Assembly (NCBI GenBank): GCA_943789025.1
Contig: CALSSN010000009.1
Span: 62,001 to 126,000, forward strand
Direction of reading: 5' to 3'
Length of the DNA: 64,000 nucleotides
Origin: an uncultured Verrucomicrobiales bacterium
GTDB taxonomy: Bacteria; Verrucomicrobiota; Verrucomicrobiia; Verrucomicrobiales; DEV007
Shown: positions 31,346 to 40,400 of the stretch, one piece after another
Layout of the letters: each line of letters begins with the position of its first letter
Position numbering within the stretch: position 1 is the first letter of the stretch
Notes under the pieces: model-generated
The model's database searches: none
Told to the model about the DNA's origin: nothing
What the model saw: only the letters and a program-made list of their open reading frames with translations
Program-made: the position numbers and the translations under genes

Positions 31346-31676
31346 AAGGTTCAGCGGGTCCAAATTCTGGAAGCAAAGTGGATCAGCAGGAGAGTGATGA
31401 CAAGGTGGAATTGTTTGGTGGTATGTTTTTCAAAAATGCGGATCAATTTGAGGCCTTTTTTAGTCCTCCGGTTTGGGAAATTTTTTTCCGTGATTCCTGA
31501 CATGGGAGCACCTGCTCGGTCTTCGCTTGCTTGTTCTCCATCCTCACGCGAATGGGAGGATGTATAGGAGCATTCCTTTTCCTTCGGATGCTGGTGGCGG
31601 GGGAGACGTTTTCTTCTCTGCATTTATAAAAAGCGGTTGCAGGGAAGTCTGCAGCGCTGATACTGCTGAACTATAT
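31346..31676. promoter_or_regulatory. Upstream region of tRNA-fMet with candidate promoter
   Basis: No gene is visible here. TTGCAG at 31637-31642 and GATACT at 31659-31664, 16 bp apart, form a plausible sigma-70 type promoter ending 12 bp before the tRNA. The rest of the gap holds only opposite-strand shadow ORFs. Confidence 0.45.
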
Positions 31677-31753
<77 letters not shown>

Positions 31754-31759
31754 ACTTCA

Positions 31760-31794
31760 AAGCCCTCTAACTCAAGCAGTTAGAGGGCTTTTTT
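31760..31794 (+). terminator. Rho-independent terminator of tRNA-fMet
   Basis: A perfect 13-bp stem AAGCCCTCTAACT / AGTTAGAGGGCTT with a 5-nt loop (CAAGC) is followed by a run of T. It lies 6 bp past the tRNA CCA end. Confidence 0.95.
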
Positions 31795-31932
31795 GTGCCT
31801 TTTTGCAGCCTGCTAAATCGGCTACTGCTAAACAACTGCTAAAGTATTTGACCGGGCAAACCCGCCGCACCCTCAACGCTCTTCCGTTCGCGGCGCGTAA
31901 TTTCTCCTCAACCTCCAGTCCCGCTCCGAACT

Positions 31933-32661
31933 TTATTCCTCCTCTTCCGAATCAGAAACCGTCGTCTCGCACTGACCTGTTTCAGTCGGATAATCATTCG
32001 ACTGCCGCTCCGAAAGGATGGTCCTGTTTCGTTCGCTCAATTCCGCGAGCAAACTCTCGTCCCCTTGAAGCATCAGCCCTGAAGCGGCTCCCGCCATTGC
32101 CTGCTTGAGATCCTTCTTGGCTGGCTGTCGCGGCGTTTTGCGCGTTCCGATATGATACTGGGTCTGCTGCTCTGAGGACTCCTGTCCCTTCTCTCTGCGC
32201 CTCAGATAGCTTTCCATTCCAGCTATTTTTTTTTGGGTTTGGGATGCTGAAATTGCCGGATGGCAAAATAATGGCAAATGCTTTGGCCGCACGTTGCCAC
32301 TCCCGAGGGCGGGCAAGTCCACCTCCACGGCCTCGTCTCTAGAAGAATCCGCCGCTTTTTTTGCCCTGCCCGCACCCCCTTCGAGCCGCTCCTCCTCGAT
32401 CCCGCGATCGCTCCACACTTCCCCGGTCTTATTCGGCTTCGTCAGGCTCCAACCGGAGATAGGCACGTAAAATTGAGCACGATTTTCGCTGGCGGAGGAC
32501 CAGGACCACCACCCTCTGCCGCACTGCCTACCTCGCTCAAAAGTGCGCGGGTCCTTCTGGAGCCTTTTTTGAAAGTCAGGTTCCGCTTGACCCCTTTCTT
32601 CCAGCTGGAGGGTCGGCCATAGGCTTCCACCACCGAAAGTGAACGCCTCAAAGCGACTCAA
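31933..32661 (-). CDS. Hypothetical protein, doubtful
   Basis: An open frame of 242 codons lies downstream of the nuclease-helicase on the same strand. The product is hydrophilic with an acidic tail (TVSDSEEEE) and the segment FYVPISGWSLTKPNKTGEVW. No domain is recognised. A second overlapping minus-strand frame (32442-32651) also looks partly protein-like, so the gene may be frameshifted or degraded. It starts the accessory region beyond the tRNA. Confidence 0.35.
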   Translation of the reverse strand: MSRFEAFTFGGGSLWPTLQLEERGQAEPDFQKRLQKDPRTFERGRQCGRGWWSWSSASENRAQFYVPISGWSLTKPNKTGEVWSDRGIEEERLEGGAGRAKKAADSSRDEAVEVDLPALGSGNVRPKHLPLFCHPAISASQTQKKIAGMESYLRRREKGQESSEQQTQYHIGTRKTPRQPAKKDLKQAMAGAASGLMLQGDESLLAELSERNRTILSERQSNDYPTETGQCETTVSDSEEEE

Positions 32662-32689
32662 ATTTGGGCAAACTGTCAGGTTGGAAAAA

Positions 32690-33785
32690 TTATTTCTTTT
32701 TCCGGTCTGTCTTAATGAGCAACGTGTTTAGTGATGAGCCTCCGGGAAGGCTACGGAACCCGCCATATAATGCGCCATCAACATTCGCCCACGTTTCTCC
32801 CGGTGCCTCTGGGATATTCCCGGAATTTCGATTTGGCCATTTCCCCGTTCTTTCATTGTGGGCATCTGCCCATCCGAGAATCTTATCGATGGTAAAAGGC
32901 GGTAGAGCATTTCGATTACGAACCCCCCTTTTTTCAGTCAGTAATTGCGCCAAGGATGAGCCTCCGGGCAGATCCCTTGTTCCTTTGCCAAGTGCATGAT
33001 CGATGCTTGTCCATGTTTCTCCGATAGCTTCCGGAATTGATCCTGATTTTTGATTGGGCCACTTTCCCGTTCTCTCATTATGGGCATCTGCCCACACGAG
33101 GATCTTATCGATAGAAAGGGGCGGAAGGTCACTTTGGTTGCGGACGCCTCTTTTATTTGCCAGTAGTTGCGTCAATGAGGAGCCGCGTTTGAGACTTCGT
33201 TGACCTAAATAGATGGCATTAGCAACATTCGCCCACGTTTCTCCCGGTGCCTCTGGGATATTCCCGGAATTTCGATTTGGCCATTTCCCCGTTCTTTCAT
33301 TGTAGGCACCTGCCCACACAAGAATCTCGTCGATGGAAAGGGGCGGACGAGCCAAGTGATGCTGGTGGCCTCGTTTTTCTATCAGTAGCTGAGCCAATGA
33401 CGCGCCCCGTTGGAGGCTTCGCAGCCCCTTAATCAATGCTTGATTGATATTCCCCCAGTTTTCTCCGATAGCTTCCGGAATTGATCCTGATTTTCGATTT
33501 GGCCACTTTCCCGTTCTCTCATTATGGGCATCTGCCCACACGAGGATCTTATCGATAGAAAGGGGCGGAAGGTCACTTTGGTTGCGGACGCCTCTTTTAT
33601 TTGCCAGTAATCGCGCCAGCGATGAACCTCCGGGCAAGCCTCGTCCGCCGACCTCAAGCGATGCGTCTACATTCCTCCAAGTTTCGCCCGAAACCCCGTG
33701 TATCTCGCCGGAGAATCGTTTAGGCCATTTGCCTGTATTTTCGTGATGTGCATCCGCCCACGCAAGGATCTCCTCTTCGGTTAGC
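32690..33785 (-). repeat. Five tandem 222-bp coding repeats
   Basis: Each unit encodes about 74 residues with the core ILVWADAHNERTGKWP, SGSIPEA-GETW and SLAQLL-KRGVRN. The fifth unit is slightly short and ends the protein. Units 2-3 and 4-5 repeat as a pair: long stretches are nearly identical at a 444-bp offset (for example 33069 against 33513, and 32791 against 33235). I recall similar modules in Planctomycetes and Verrucomicrobia proteins of unknown function. Confidence 0.92.
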
Positions 33786-35868
33786 CGAGGACTCTTCAAT
33801 CCCCCCAACCGATCCCACGCCCGGAGCCTTAACGCCTCATTGAAATCCTCAACATTGAAGACGGTTCGAGCGAACTCTTCGTCGGTGTCCTCCGATTGTC
33901 TTTCCCGGCCCACTTTCCTCCGCTCCTTGCCGACGACCACCTTGATGCGCTCGCTCACATCCCCGTCCACCGTGGCCATTGCCTTTAGGACGGAAACGAG
34001 ATTCTGAAAACCGGTTCCCTCAACGACCTCCTCAAGGTCGAGATCGCCGTCCTCGGTGAGGAGGGGGACTAGCACGTGCGCCATCTTCTCGTCCTGCCCT
34101 CGTGGCTTCCTCAGCGCACGACCCACCGCTTGGACGATGTCCACCTTGCTCTGTCGTGGCTGAGCAAAGAGTACGAGGTCTATTCCGGGGACATCAACCC
34201 CTTCTGTCAGGCAGCGGGCATTTGAAATGAGTGCGGTTTTCGCCTTCTCAAATCCCCGAATCTGGGATTGTCTCGTTCCACTTTTGTCTTCCGATGAGAC
34301 CCGAAACGTCTTAATTGATTTCGAGAGCCCTACATTGTTGAGCGCATTCTGGGCGGTCGCGAATGCTCTCGCGTAGCGGTTGCGTGAGTGGAAGGAAACC
34401 GCGTGGTGGACCTTGTGCTGGCGAATCGTCTTTCTCAATGCCACCGCAGTCGCCAGATCCTCCGCAGTGAGAGGTTCCAACTCTTGCCCGTCATCAAGGT
34501 GGGCATCCACGTAGATGCGCTCCTCGATTTGCTGCCTGTATCTCTCCGCCTCGGCTCCGGTCACCCCCAAGGCTATGACGGTGTAATCAGCGAGAATGCC
34601 GTCCTCGATAGCCTTAGCGAAATCCATGTGGTGGTATCGCTTCCCGTAGATCCGCTCGTCGTTCATCCCCACCACCTCATCACGTTCCCCGTGGTAGAAA
34701 CGTTCCGTGGCGGTCATAAAGACACGGTGCCTGACGTCGATGTTCTTCTGGTAGAGCAGGTGCTGGTATGCCTTGCCTTCGGCTCCTGCCGTCTTGTGCG
34801 CCTCGTCCAACAAGGCCACATCGAACTTGGCGCGGCCTACGGCCTCTGCGAAGACTTTGCCGCTCTGGTAGGTGACGAAAGCCACCTTGAGGTCCTTTTT
34901 GCCACACGGTTGCTGCACCCAGTCCTTGATCTTGGTTGGCTTGGTTGTGACCGTCGCCCTGAGGTCATCCACGTGGGTGTCTCCCTTACCGGTTGAAGCA
35001 TCGGAGCACACCAGCAGGGGGTTGAGGTTCTTTCCGTTCGCCAACGCCTCCCGTGCCCATGTCGAGAAGGTCTGGCCAACCAGATAGAGGCTGGGCACTG
35101 CTACCCACCACCGTCTTGGCCTTGAGCGCATTTACCGCCGTCCAGTAGCCGGTCAGACTCTTTCCCGTGCCACACGGCATGATGAGCTTGCCTCGCCGCT
35201 TGCCGTTTGTGATGAAATGGCGCTTGGCAGCCTTGGTAGCCTCATCTTGATATGGGCGAGGGGTCCAGGGTTTTGGTAGTTCCACCTCCTTGCCAACAGC
35301 GACGGCGCGCACGGCCCTCCAGAACTCGTCAGGAAGTGACTGCCACGTATCGAGCAGCACGTGGCGGTAGTCGAAGCCCTTGGCTTCGGCGAAATCAGGA
35401 GTCCTCTCCCAGACCGAGGCGCAGATGATTCCCCCGGTTTAGATGCGGGGGAGTGACGGCGGCAGATTGGGTGCCGAAGGTTGAGAGTTTTTCGTATGGG
35501 ATACACCCATTTGGATTCGTTTGGTATTTCGCCTGTACGCCCCAGAATTCGCCGCTTTTGGTTCGGACAAGAATGTCGACCCCCTTGTCTTTCTTTGGAA
35601 GGTTCAGGTCCTCTTTGATCTCCCACGGAATCTCCTCATCGAGCCATACCTCCTCCACATCGTGGGCGTAGTCAGGGTGGTGCAGAAAGTAGAATTTGAC
35701 CAGCCGCTCGAAGACATCACCCTTCACCTTGTTCGTGGCCTTCGTGTTGCCCAGCGCCCGCTGGCGCGCCTGGAAGTCCTCCCACGACCGGACGCCCTTG
35801 AGGCGCTTTAGCGAGTCGGCTGAGGCATTCCATTCCATTTGTGACCCTACGGCAACCGCTTCTCGCAT
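32690..35868 (-). CDS. PD-(D/E)XK nuclease / SF2 helicase with five C-terminal repeats (frameshifted)
   Basis: The protein starts at ATG 35868. Residues 40-150 form a Mrr/PD-(D/E)XK-like nuclease: KGDVFERLVKFYF, then KGVDILVRTKSGEFWGVQAKYQ (Asp...Gln-x-Lys). A superfamily 2 helicase follows: Walker A KLIMPCGTGKSLTGYW, Walker B ALLDEAHKTAG, motif III VFMTATERF, motif VI VQAVGRALRKPRG. The last 365 residues are five 74-residue repeats. Two indels break the frame: one near 35435 and one near 35105, where dropping a G gives KTVVVAVPSLYLV. No methyltransferase is adjacent. Such nuclease-helicases are seen in restriction or phage-defence loci, so a defence role is inferred. The joined protein would be about 1060 residues. 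Confidence 0.8.
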
Positions 35869-36145
35869 GTCAACGGAGTGCAGGTGCTAATCATGCGAAA
35901 AATAGCAGAATCAACCAATGCTCACCCTCTATTTGTCATACCCCTGGGTAATTAGAGAGAAAAAGGTCGACATTTTGCACGGGCACTCTGAGGTGTTTTT
36001 CGTATAGAGTATCGTAAATCCTGCGCTAGATTGGCCTCTCGTCTGCTTTTCCCGTAATCTCCTGACCGCAGAACCTGAGTGTTTCAGGAACTTGCTTTAA
36101 AAGTCCGACGTTTATAAGACTCACCTCAACAATGAGAGAAAAGCA

Positions 36146-36454
36146 ATGAACCCAGCAAAGAAAGCATACTTGGAACGCATACGCTCTGAATCATCATACC
36201 CAACCTTCCGGTCATTGGTGAAGGTCATAGCAGTTATTCTTTACACGTTTGGAGTGATTGTTCTCGTCGCATCACTTATTATTGGGCTGATGGCCATGGC
36301 GAATTCGGTTGAGCACGGTGCGGGCATTATCTTTGGAGGTTTGATTCTTGGTATATCACAAATTATTACCGGTAAGGTTTTTCAAGAGACATCTTATATG
36401 CTTACAGATATTGCTGATAGTATAACGGATCTTAATTGTAGGTACGAGCAGTAG
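36146..36454 (+). CDS. Small two-helix membrane protein
   Basis: This 102-residue protein has two hydrophobic segments (VIAVILYTFGVIVLVASLIIGLMAM and GIIFGGLILGISQIITG) separated by a short loop, with charged ends. No family is recognised. The local DNA is more AT-rich than the flanking core genes, in keeping with an accessory region. It stands alone between the nuclease-helicase and a TPR remnant. Confidence 0.6.
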   Translation: MNPAKKAYLERIRSESSYPTFRSLVKVIAVILYTFGVIVLVASLIIGLMAMANSVEHGAGIIFGGLILGISQIITGKVFQETSYMLTDIADSITDLNCRYEQ

Positions 36455-36499
36455 TAGGAAGGCCTTCTTTGGTAAGAGTTATGTAACTTGTCTGCAGTG

Positions 36500-36888
36500 A
36501 ACCCCGAGAGCATTCATTCCATTCCTTGCCGAAGCCGAAACCTGTTTCCGCTCCGGGGACTACGAGGGAGCCAATGGCTACCTGGAGCAGATGCCCGATA
36601 TCGACCGTATCGAGCCAGAAGTCATCGATCTGGAGCATCGCCTAATCCCCAAAACAGGCGAGTGGGAGAAGGCTCGGCGATTCTCCAATGTCATGGAGTT
36701 CGCAGTGCACGACCAGCACAGGATCACAGCGGCAGAGTTCCGGGTCGAGTGGGCCGCATACTGGATGGAGCGAGGGAAAGAAGAGCCTCGCCATGGAACA
36801 GCTACAGCAGGCATCTAAGCTCTGGCCGCCTATCCGGCAGCAGATTATTGACGACCCGAGGCTGGAGGGGGTATTTGGGGCGAATTAA
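36500..36888 (+). pseudogene. TPR-like protein fragment, frameshifted and lacking a start
   Basis: The frame reads FIPFLAEAETCFRSGDYEGANGYLEQMP, then EWEKARRFSNVMEF and FRVEWAAYWMERG. Removing one C near 36786 continues it as KEELAMEQLQQASKLWPPIRQQIIDDPRLEGVFGAN. This helix-pair pattern is TPR-like and resembles small TPR proteins I recall from Verrucomicrobiota. No start codon precedes the homologous part, so the 5' end is lost. Confidence 0.55.
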
Positions 36889-37294
36889 GGTGCGCAGGCG
36901 ATGCTCCCACTGAGATTCTAGGCAACCCTCTTGATTGCCCTCGCATTCGGCCATCTTTTTTAGCTATTCTATTCCCAGCGAGTTCTGAGCCGTTCTTCTT
37001 TATTGGGATTTGCTAAATTCTCGGATAGCTAAGGGATCATATCAGAAGCACCGTAGATTGCTGATAATCAAGATAATTGAGCTTTTACACCAGACGACAA
37101 GGAATTAGTTAACTTATTGATGGTCAATGACTAAGACTCTAAGAATGGCTCTGGCGACAATTTTCTTGTGAAAAAATAGCATTCGCTACATGCTCTATTT
37201 ATACTGTTCGGCTTAGAAAATATTCCCGATTTTGTAATCTACAAAACGAGAGTTGAGACGATTATCGTAGCGACCACCCCAAAATAGAGAACCC
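36889..37294. other. AT-rich intergenic stretch with one GTTCGGC core
   Basis: About 400 bp without a convincing gene. The only notable motif is GTTCGGC at 37206-37212, identical to the 3' core of the two attC-like sites downstream, so it may mark the left edge of the first cassette. No partner GCCGAAC or palindrome is seen upstream of it. Confidence 0.4.
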
Positions 37295-37489
37295 ATGAGA
37301 AAAGCAATTATAGTCGCGCTGGATGTCAATGCGCTTGCTGGAAGGAAGAAGGAGCAAGCTTCTGGAAATGCGCTCAATGAACTAAACCAGTATCTAGATG
37401 AGGGTTGGAAGGTACACAATTCCATTCCCATGAGCGGGACTGGACATGGACTCCAATCTGTCACTATCGTCATTTTGGAAAAGGACTGA
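37295..37489 (+). CDS. Small cassette-encoded hypothetical protein
   Basis: This 64-residue soluble protein (MRKAIIVALDVNAL...LDEGWKVHNSIPMSGTG...VTIVILEKD) resembles DUF4177-type small proteins in its LNELNQYLDEGWKV core. The gene ends 65 bp before an attC-like site, the usual layout of a promoterless integron cassette. Function is unknown. Confidence 0.6.
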   Translation: MRKAIIVALDVNALAGRKKEQASGNALNELNQYLDEGWKVHNSIPMSGTGHGLQSVTIVILEKD

Positions 37490-37554
37490 AGCGATTCGTA
37501 TGAGCTCCCTGACAAATGCTGACCGTGCCGATCGGCCTCTCCGATAAACAAGAT

Positions 37555-37680
37555 GCCGAACAAGGCGTGGCTACCAACAGGCTGCCCACCGCGAGGCGAA
37601 AGCGACATGACAATTCAACCATCAACCGTGAAATCGGAGCGCGCTCCCAGGCAGCCTGTGGCAGCACTCATTCGTTCGGC
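37555..37680 (+). repeat. attC-like recombination site 1
   Basis: The 126-bp site is bounded by GCCGAAC and GTTCGGC. Inside, GGCTACCAACAGGCTGCC pairs with the complement of GGCAGCCTGTGGCAGC, leaving one unpaired A, as in the extrahelical base of integron attC sites. The central part (CATGACAATTCAACCATCAACC) is shared with site 2. Confidence 0.7.
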
Positions 37681-37750
37681 ATAAAAATTCACGACGATTT
37701 CATCCCGCCTTCATACTGATTTCACATATGAGTGACACCGTTCAACCGAT

Positions 37751-38086
37751 ATGAACCAAACAACATCTAATCTAACATATCCCCAGAAAGGGATCACCTC
37801 CATTGCGCATTTTCTCTTTATGGGAACCGGAATTTACGCGCTTGCCTGTGCTCCCGCGATTCTTCTCGCTGAACGGCTCGGTTGGTCGCAGTCTTTTTTT
37901 CACGCTACCCAACTCGTCGCTACGATTCTATGCGTTCCTGCCGCCGCCTGTTTTCTCTTAAATACGCGAGGGTTGCGTTTTAATTGGGCACGCTGTTTTG
38001 CGTTTGTCGCCTGCGTATTGTCTGGCCTCTGGTTGGCGTTTGTTCTTCATGTTTTTCTGACTCTGGATTTCAGCGCGATGGACTGA
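37751..38086 (+). CDS. Cassette-encoded three-helix membrane protein
   Basis: This 111-residue protein has three hydrophobic segments (FLFMGTGIYALACAPAILLA, FHATQLVATILCVPAAACFLL and CFAFVACVLSGLWLAFVLHVFLTL). It fills the cassette between attC-like sites 1 and 2, about 70 bp after the first core and 58 bp before the next. No family is recognised; membrane proteins of this kind are common integron cassette cargo. Confidence 0.65.
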   Translation: MNQTTSNLTYPQKGITSIAHFLFMGTGIYALACAPAILLAERLGWSQSFFHATQLVATILCVPAAACFLLNTRGLRFNWARCFAFVACVLSGLWLAFVLHVFLTLDFSAMD

Positions 38087-38143
38087 AGGGAAAAGCTGGG
38101 TCGACGACCTATCCCTGATCAACCCGCGATCAAGAAAACAATA

Positions 38144-38268
38144 GCCGAACAAGGCGTCGATCCTAACGCCTGACCCGCTGCGAGTTCAACCCGTCATGAC
38201 CATTCAACCATCAACCAAGAAGTCGGAGCACGCCCTCGGTCAGGCGTAGGATGACTTGGACGTTCGGC
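38144..38268 (+). repeat. attC-like recombination site 2
   Basis: The 125-bp site runs from GCCGAAC to GTTCGGC. ATCCTAACGCCTGACC pairs with the complement of GGTCAGGCGTAGGAT with one extra A. Its central segment CATGACCATTCAACCATCAACC is nearly identical to that of site 1, and the lengths differ by only 1 bp. Confidence 0.72.
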
Positions 38269-38297
38269 AAACAAGAATGGGCCCCGCAAAAATTGCC

Positions 38298-38714
38298 ATG
38301 AGACGAAACCGCGATCTGCCGCTAGCCCTCGCTACAATTTTCCTGACTCTCCTGTTGGGCGGATGCCAGACTCCGGATCAGGTATTCTCAGGGTTCCTAT
38401 CGGTCGGTAACGAAGGCAGCGAGACCATATGGGTAGATCGTACAAAAGGCCTTCAGAACGAGATTACCGCGGGCCGAATCGGCGCCCTGCCCAAGCATAC
38501 CTACAAATACTTGCCGCTTGGAAGAATGCCCTTGCCGAACAGCCTCACGATCTATTGGCGAGAAGCCGATGGAGGAGATGTCAGAAGCTCAGTCCTGAAC
38601 TTGGCGGATTTCCAGCCAACAGAGCGATGGATGCCATTGGTTCTAAGCTACAAGAACGGGGCATGGGAAGCGACATTGGTAAAGGAGCGATCTCCAGTAT
38701 GGTCTCTGGATTAG
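38298..38714 (+). CDS. Cassette-encoded lipoprotein
   Basis: ATG 38298 gives a 138-residue protein with a lipoprotein signal (LALATIFLTLLLGGCQTP; Cys about 23). The mature part is short and beta-rich. The ORF-track start at 38256 lies inside the attC-like site, so the later start is preferred. The gene begins 30 bp after the site 2 core and ends 17 bp before a truncated third site. Function unknown. Confidence 0.65.
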   Translation: MRRNRDLPLALATIFLTLLLGGCQTPDQVFSGFLSVGNEGSETIWVDRTKGLQNEITAGRIGALPKHTYKYLPLGRMPLPNSLTIYWREADGGDVRSSVLNLADFQPTERWMPLVLSYKNGAWEATLVKERSPVWSLD

Positions 38715-38730
38715 CGAGGAGGCACGCCAT

Positions 38731-38760
38731 GCCGAACAAGCGGATACAGACCAAAGCACA
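38731..38760 (+). repeat. Truncated attC-like site 3 (left half only)
   Basis: GCCGAACAAGCGGATACAGACC begins like sites 1 and 2, directly after the lipoprotein gene, but no matching GTTCGGC half or palindromic partner follows before the PhoD start. The cassette array appears to have been cut here. Confidence 0.5.
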
Positions 38761-38796
38761 TGGACCCCGTCCACAAAAACTGACACACTGGATAGC

Positions 38797-39843
38797 ATGA
38801 GAATACTACTGATCCTGATTGCCATGACATCCTGCCTTGCTGCTGAGGTTACCAGCGATGTCGTGGAGAACGACCGCTCGATCACCAGGATCGCCTTTGG
38901 TTCCTGCTACAACCCGCATAAGAAAACAACCCCGATCTTCGACGCGATACTGCAACACGAACCCGATATCTTTATCTTCCTGGGCGACAACATCTACGGC
39001 GACACGGAAGACATGAACCTGCTGAAGACGAGATACCGGAAACTCGGTGCCGTCGAAGGCTACCAGAAATTACGCAGGCAGGCGCAGATACTCGCCACCT
39101 GGGATGACCACGATTACGGAGTCAATGATGGCGGAAAATCCTATCCTAAGCGCGAGGAGTCCCAGCAGGTGTTCCTCGATTTCTTCGGCGACCCGGAGTC
39201 CTCGGTAAGACGCACCAGGCCGGGGATCTACACCTCTTACTCGTTTGGAGAACCGGGCAGGAGGGTTCAGATCATCCTGCTCGACACCCGCTACTTCCGG
39301 GATGAACTCCCTCGTAACGAGGAACTATCGGGGTCCGGCAAGGTCGGCTGGTACACCCCGACCACGGACACCACCAGGACGTTGCTGGGTGATACGCAGT
39401 GGCAGTGGCTGGAGAAACAACTGCAGGTCGAGGCGGATGTCAGGATCATCGCCTCCAGCATCCAGGTTCTCGCCCATGAAAAAGGCATGGAGAACTGGGG
39501 CAACGTGCCCCACGAACAGCAACGGCTCTTCGACTTGCTACAACAACACAAGGCCAACCATACCGTTATGATCTCAGGAGACGTCCACTACACCGAGTTG
39601 TCGAAGGTCATGCTCGGTGACTACCCGCTCTATGACCTGACCAGCAGCGGAATGTCGCACGCCAACACACGCTGGGCAAAGGCCCCCAACTCGTTCCGGG
39701 TCGGCCAATCCCATGGTGAGATCAATGCCGGGCTCATCGAGATTGACTGGGCAAAGCAGTCCCTGACCCTCAATGCCATCAACGGGGAGGGCAGCAAGTT
39801 GATCGAGCACCCGCTGGAGTTCACTGCGCTGGAGTTCGATTAG
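38797..39843 (+). CDS. PhoD-like metallophosphatase
   Basis: This 348-residue secreted enzyme has a signal peptide (MRILLILIAMTSCLAAEV). PhoD/calcineurin-like metal-binding motifs are AFGSCYNP, FLGDNIYGDTED, ATWDDHDYGVNDGG and MISGDVHYTEL. PhoD enzymes release phosphate from phosphomonoesters or diesters outside the cytoplasm with Ca or Fe cofactors. The beta-sandwich N-terminal domain of classical PhoD is missing, so this is the short class. Substrate unknown. The start lies at the edge of the cassette array. Confidence 0.88.
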   Translation: MRILLILIAMTSCLAAEVTSDVVENDRSITRIAFGSCYNPHKKTTPIFDAILQHEPDIFIFLGDNIYGDTEDMNLLKTRYRKLGAVEGYQKLRRQAQILATWDDHDYGVNDGGKSYPKREESQQVFLDFFGDPESSVRRTRPGIYTSYSFGEPGRRVQIILLDTRYFRDELPRNEELSGSGKVGWYTPTTDTTRTLLGDTQWQWLEKQLQVEADVRIIASSIQVLAHEKGMENWGNVPHEQQRLFDLLQQHKANHTVMISGDVHYTELSKVMLGDYPLYDLTSSGMSHANTRWAKAPNSFRVGQSHGEINAGLIEIDWAKQSLTLNAINGEGSKLIEHPLEFTALEFD

Positions 39844-39943
39844 CCATCAACAACGGGACCAGGCAGAGCGCCGGGGTAAGCATGAGCAGGTGGCTTCTCG
39901 CAATGAAGCAGGCGGTCCGGGCACACCGCACTCCCCGAGCACT

Positions 39944-40267
39944 TCAGGGTTGCCCACGTTTTGGGCTGTGATCCTTGCGGGTGGCGAACGTCGCCCCGAT
40001 CCAGAGGATGCCGCCCACTGCGACCAGTGCGGCGCCGACCGGGGCCAGGTAGAAGAGCAGCACCGCGCTGAGCAGCCCGAGCGGGTGCATGTCGGTCGGC
40101 GGGACGATCCACTCGTAGATGAATGTGATCAGCAGAGAGCATGCAGTCAGCCCGATGAGTGCCCCCCCGAGCCAGCAGGTCAAGATGGCCAGCCGGAGAA
40201 TCCAATCCGAGCTGGTTTTTCTTCCCTCCACAGGTGTCCCGCCGGTTGCCACCATTAGCCTGACCAT
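39944..40267 (-). CDS. Small membrane protein
   Basis: From ATG 40267 the protein is 107 residues with two to three hydrophobic segments (ILRLAILTCWLGGALIGLTACSLLITFIYEW and LLSAVLLFYLAPVGAALVAVGGILWIGATF). The ORF-track start at 40456 adds an Arg-rich leader crossing the upstream region of the FG-GAP gene. No family recognised. Confidence 0.55.
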   Translation of the reverse strand: MVRLMVATGGTPVEGRKTSSDWILRLAILTCWLGGALIGLTACSLLITFIYEWIVPPTDMHPLGLLSAVLLFYLAPVGAALVAVGGILWIGATFATRKDHSPKRGQP

Positions 40268-40400
40268 AGTCCGACCCGACCTGCCTGGCAATCTGCCCGC
40301 ATAGCGCTCAGCTGCCCGCGCCCCTGAAGAGCGCGCACCAATGATTGACCCGCATGGCCTCCCCGGGGTATTAATCAGGTGGCATACCACCCGGCAAGTG

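Noticed and set aside
32690-33785. CRISPR array
   Set aside because: The regular 222-bp repeats are far too long, have no spacers and lie in an open coding frame.
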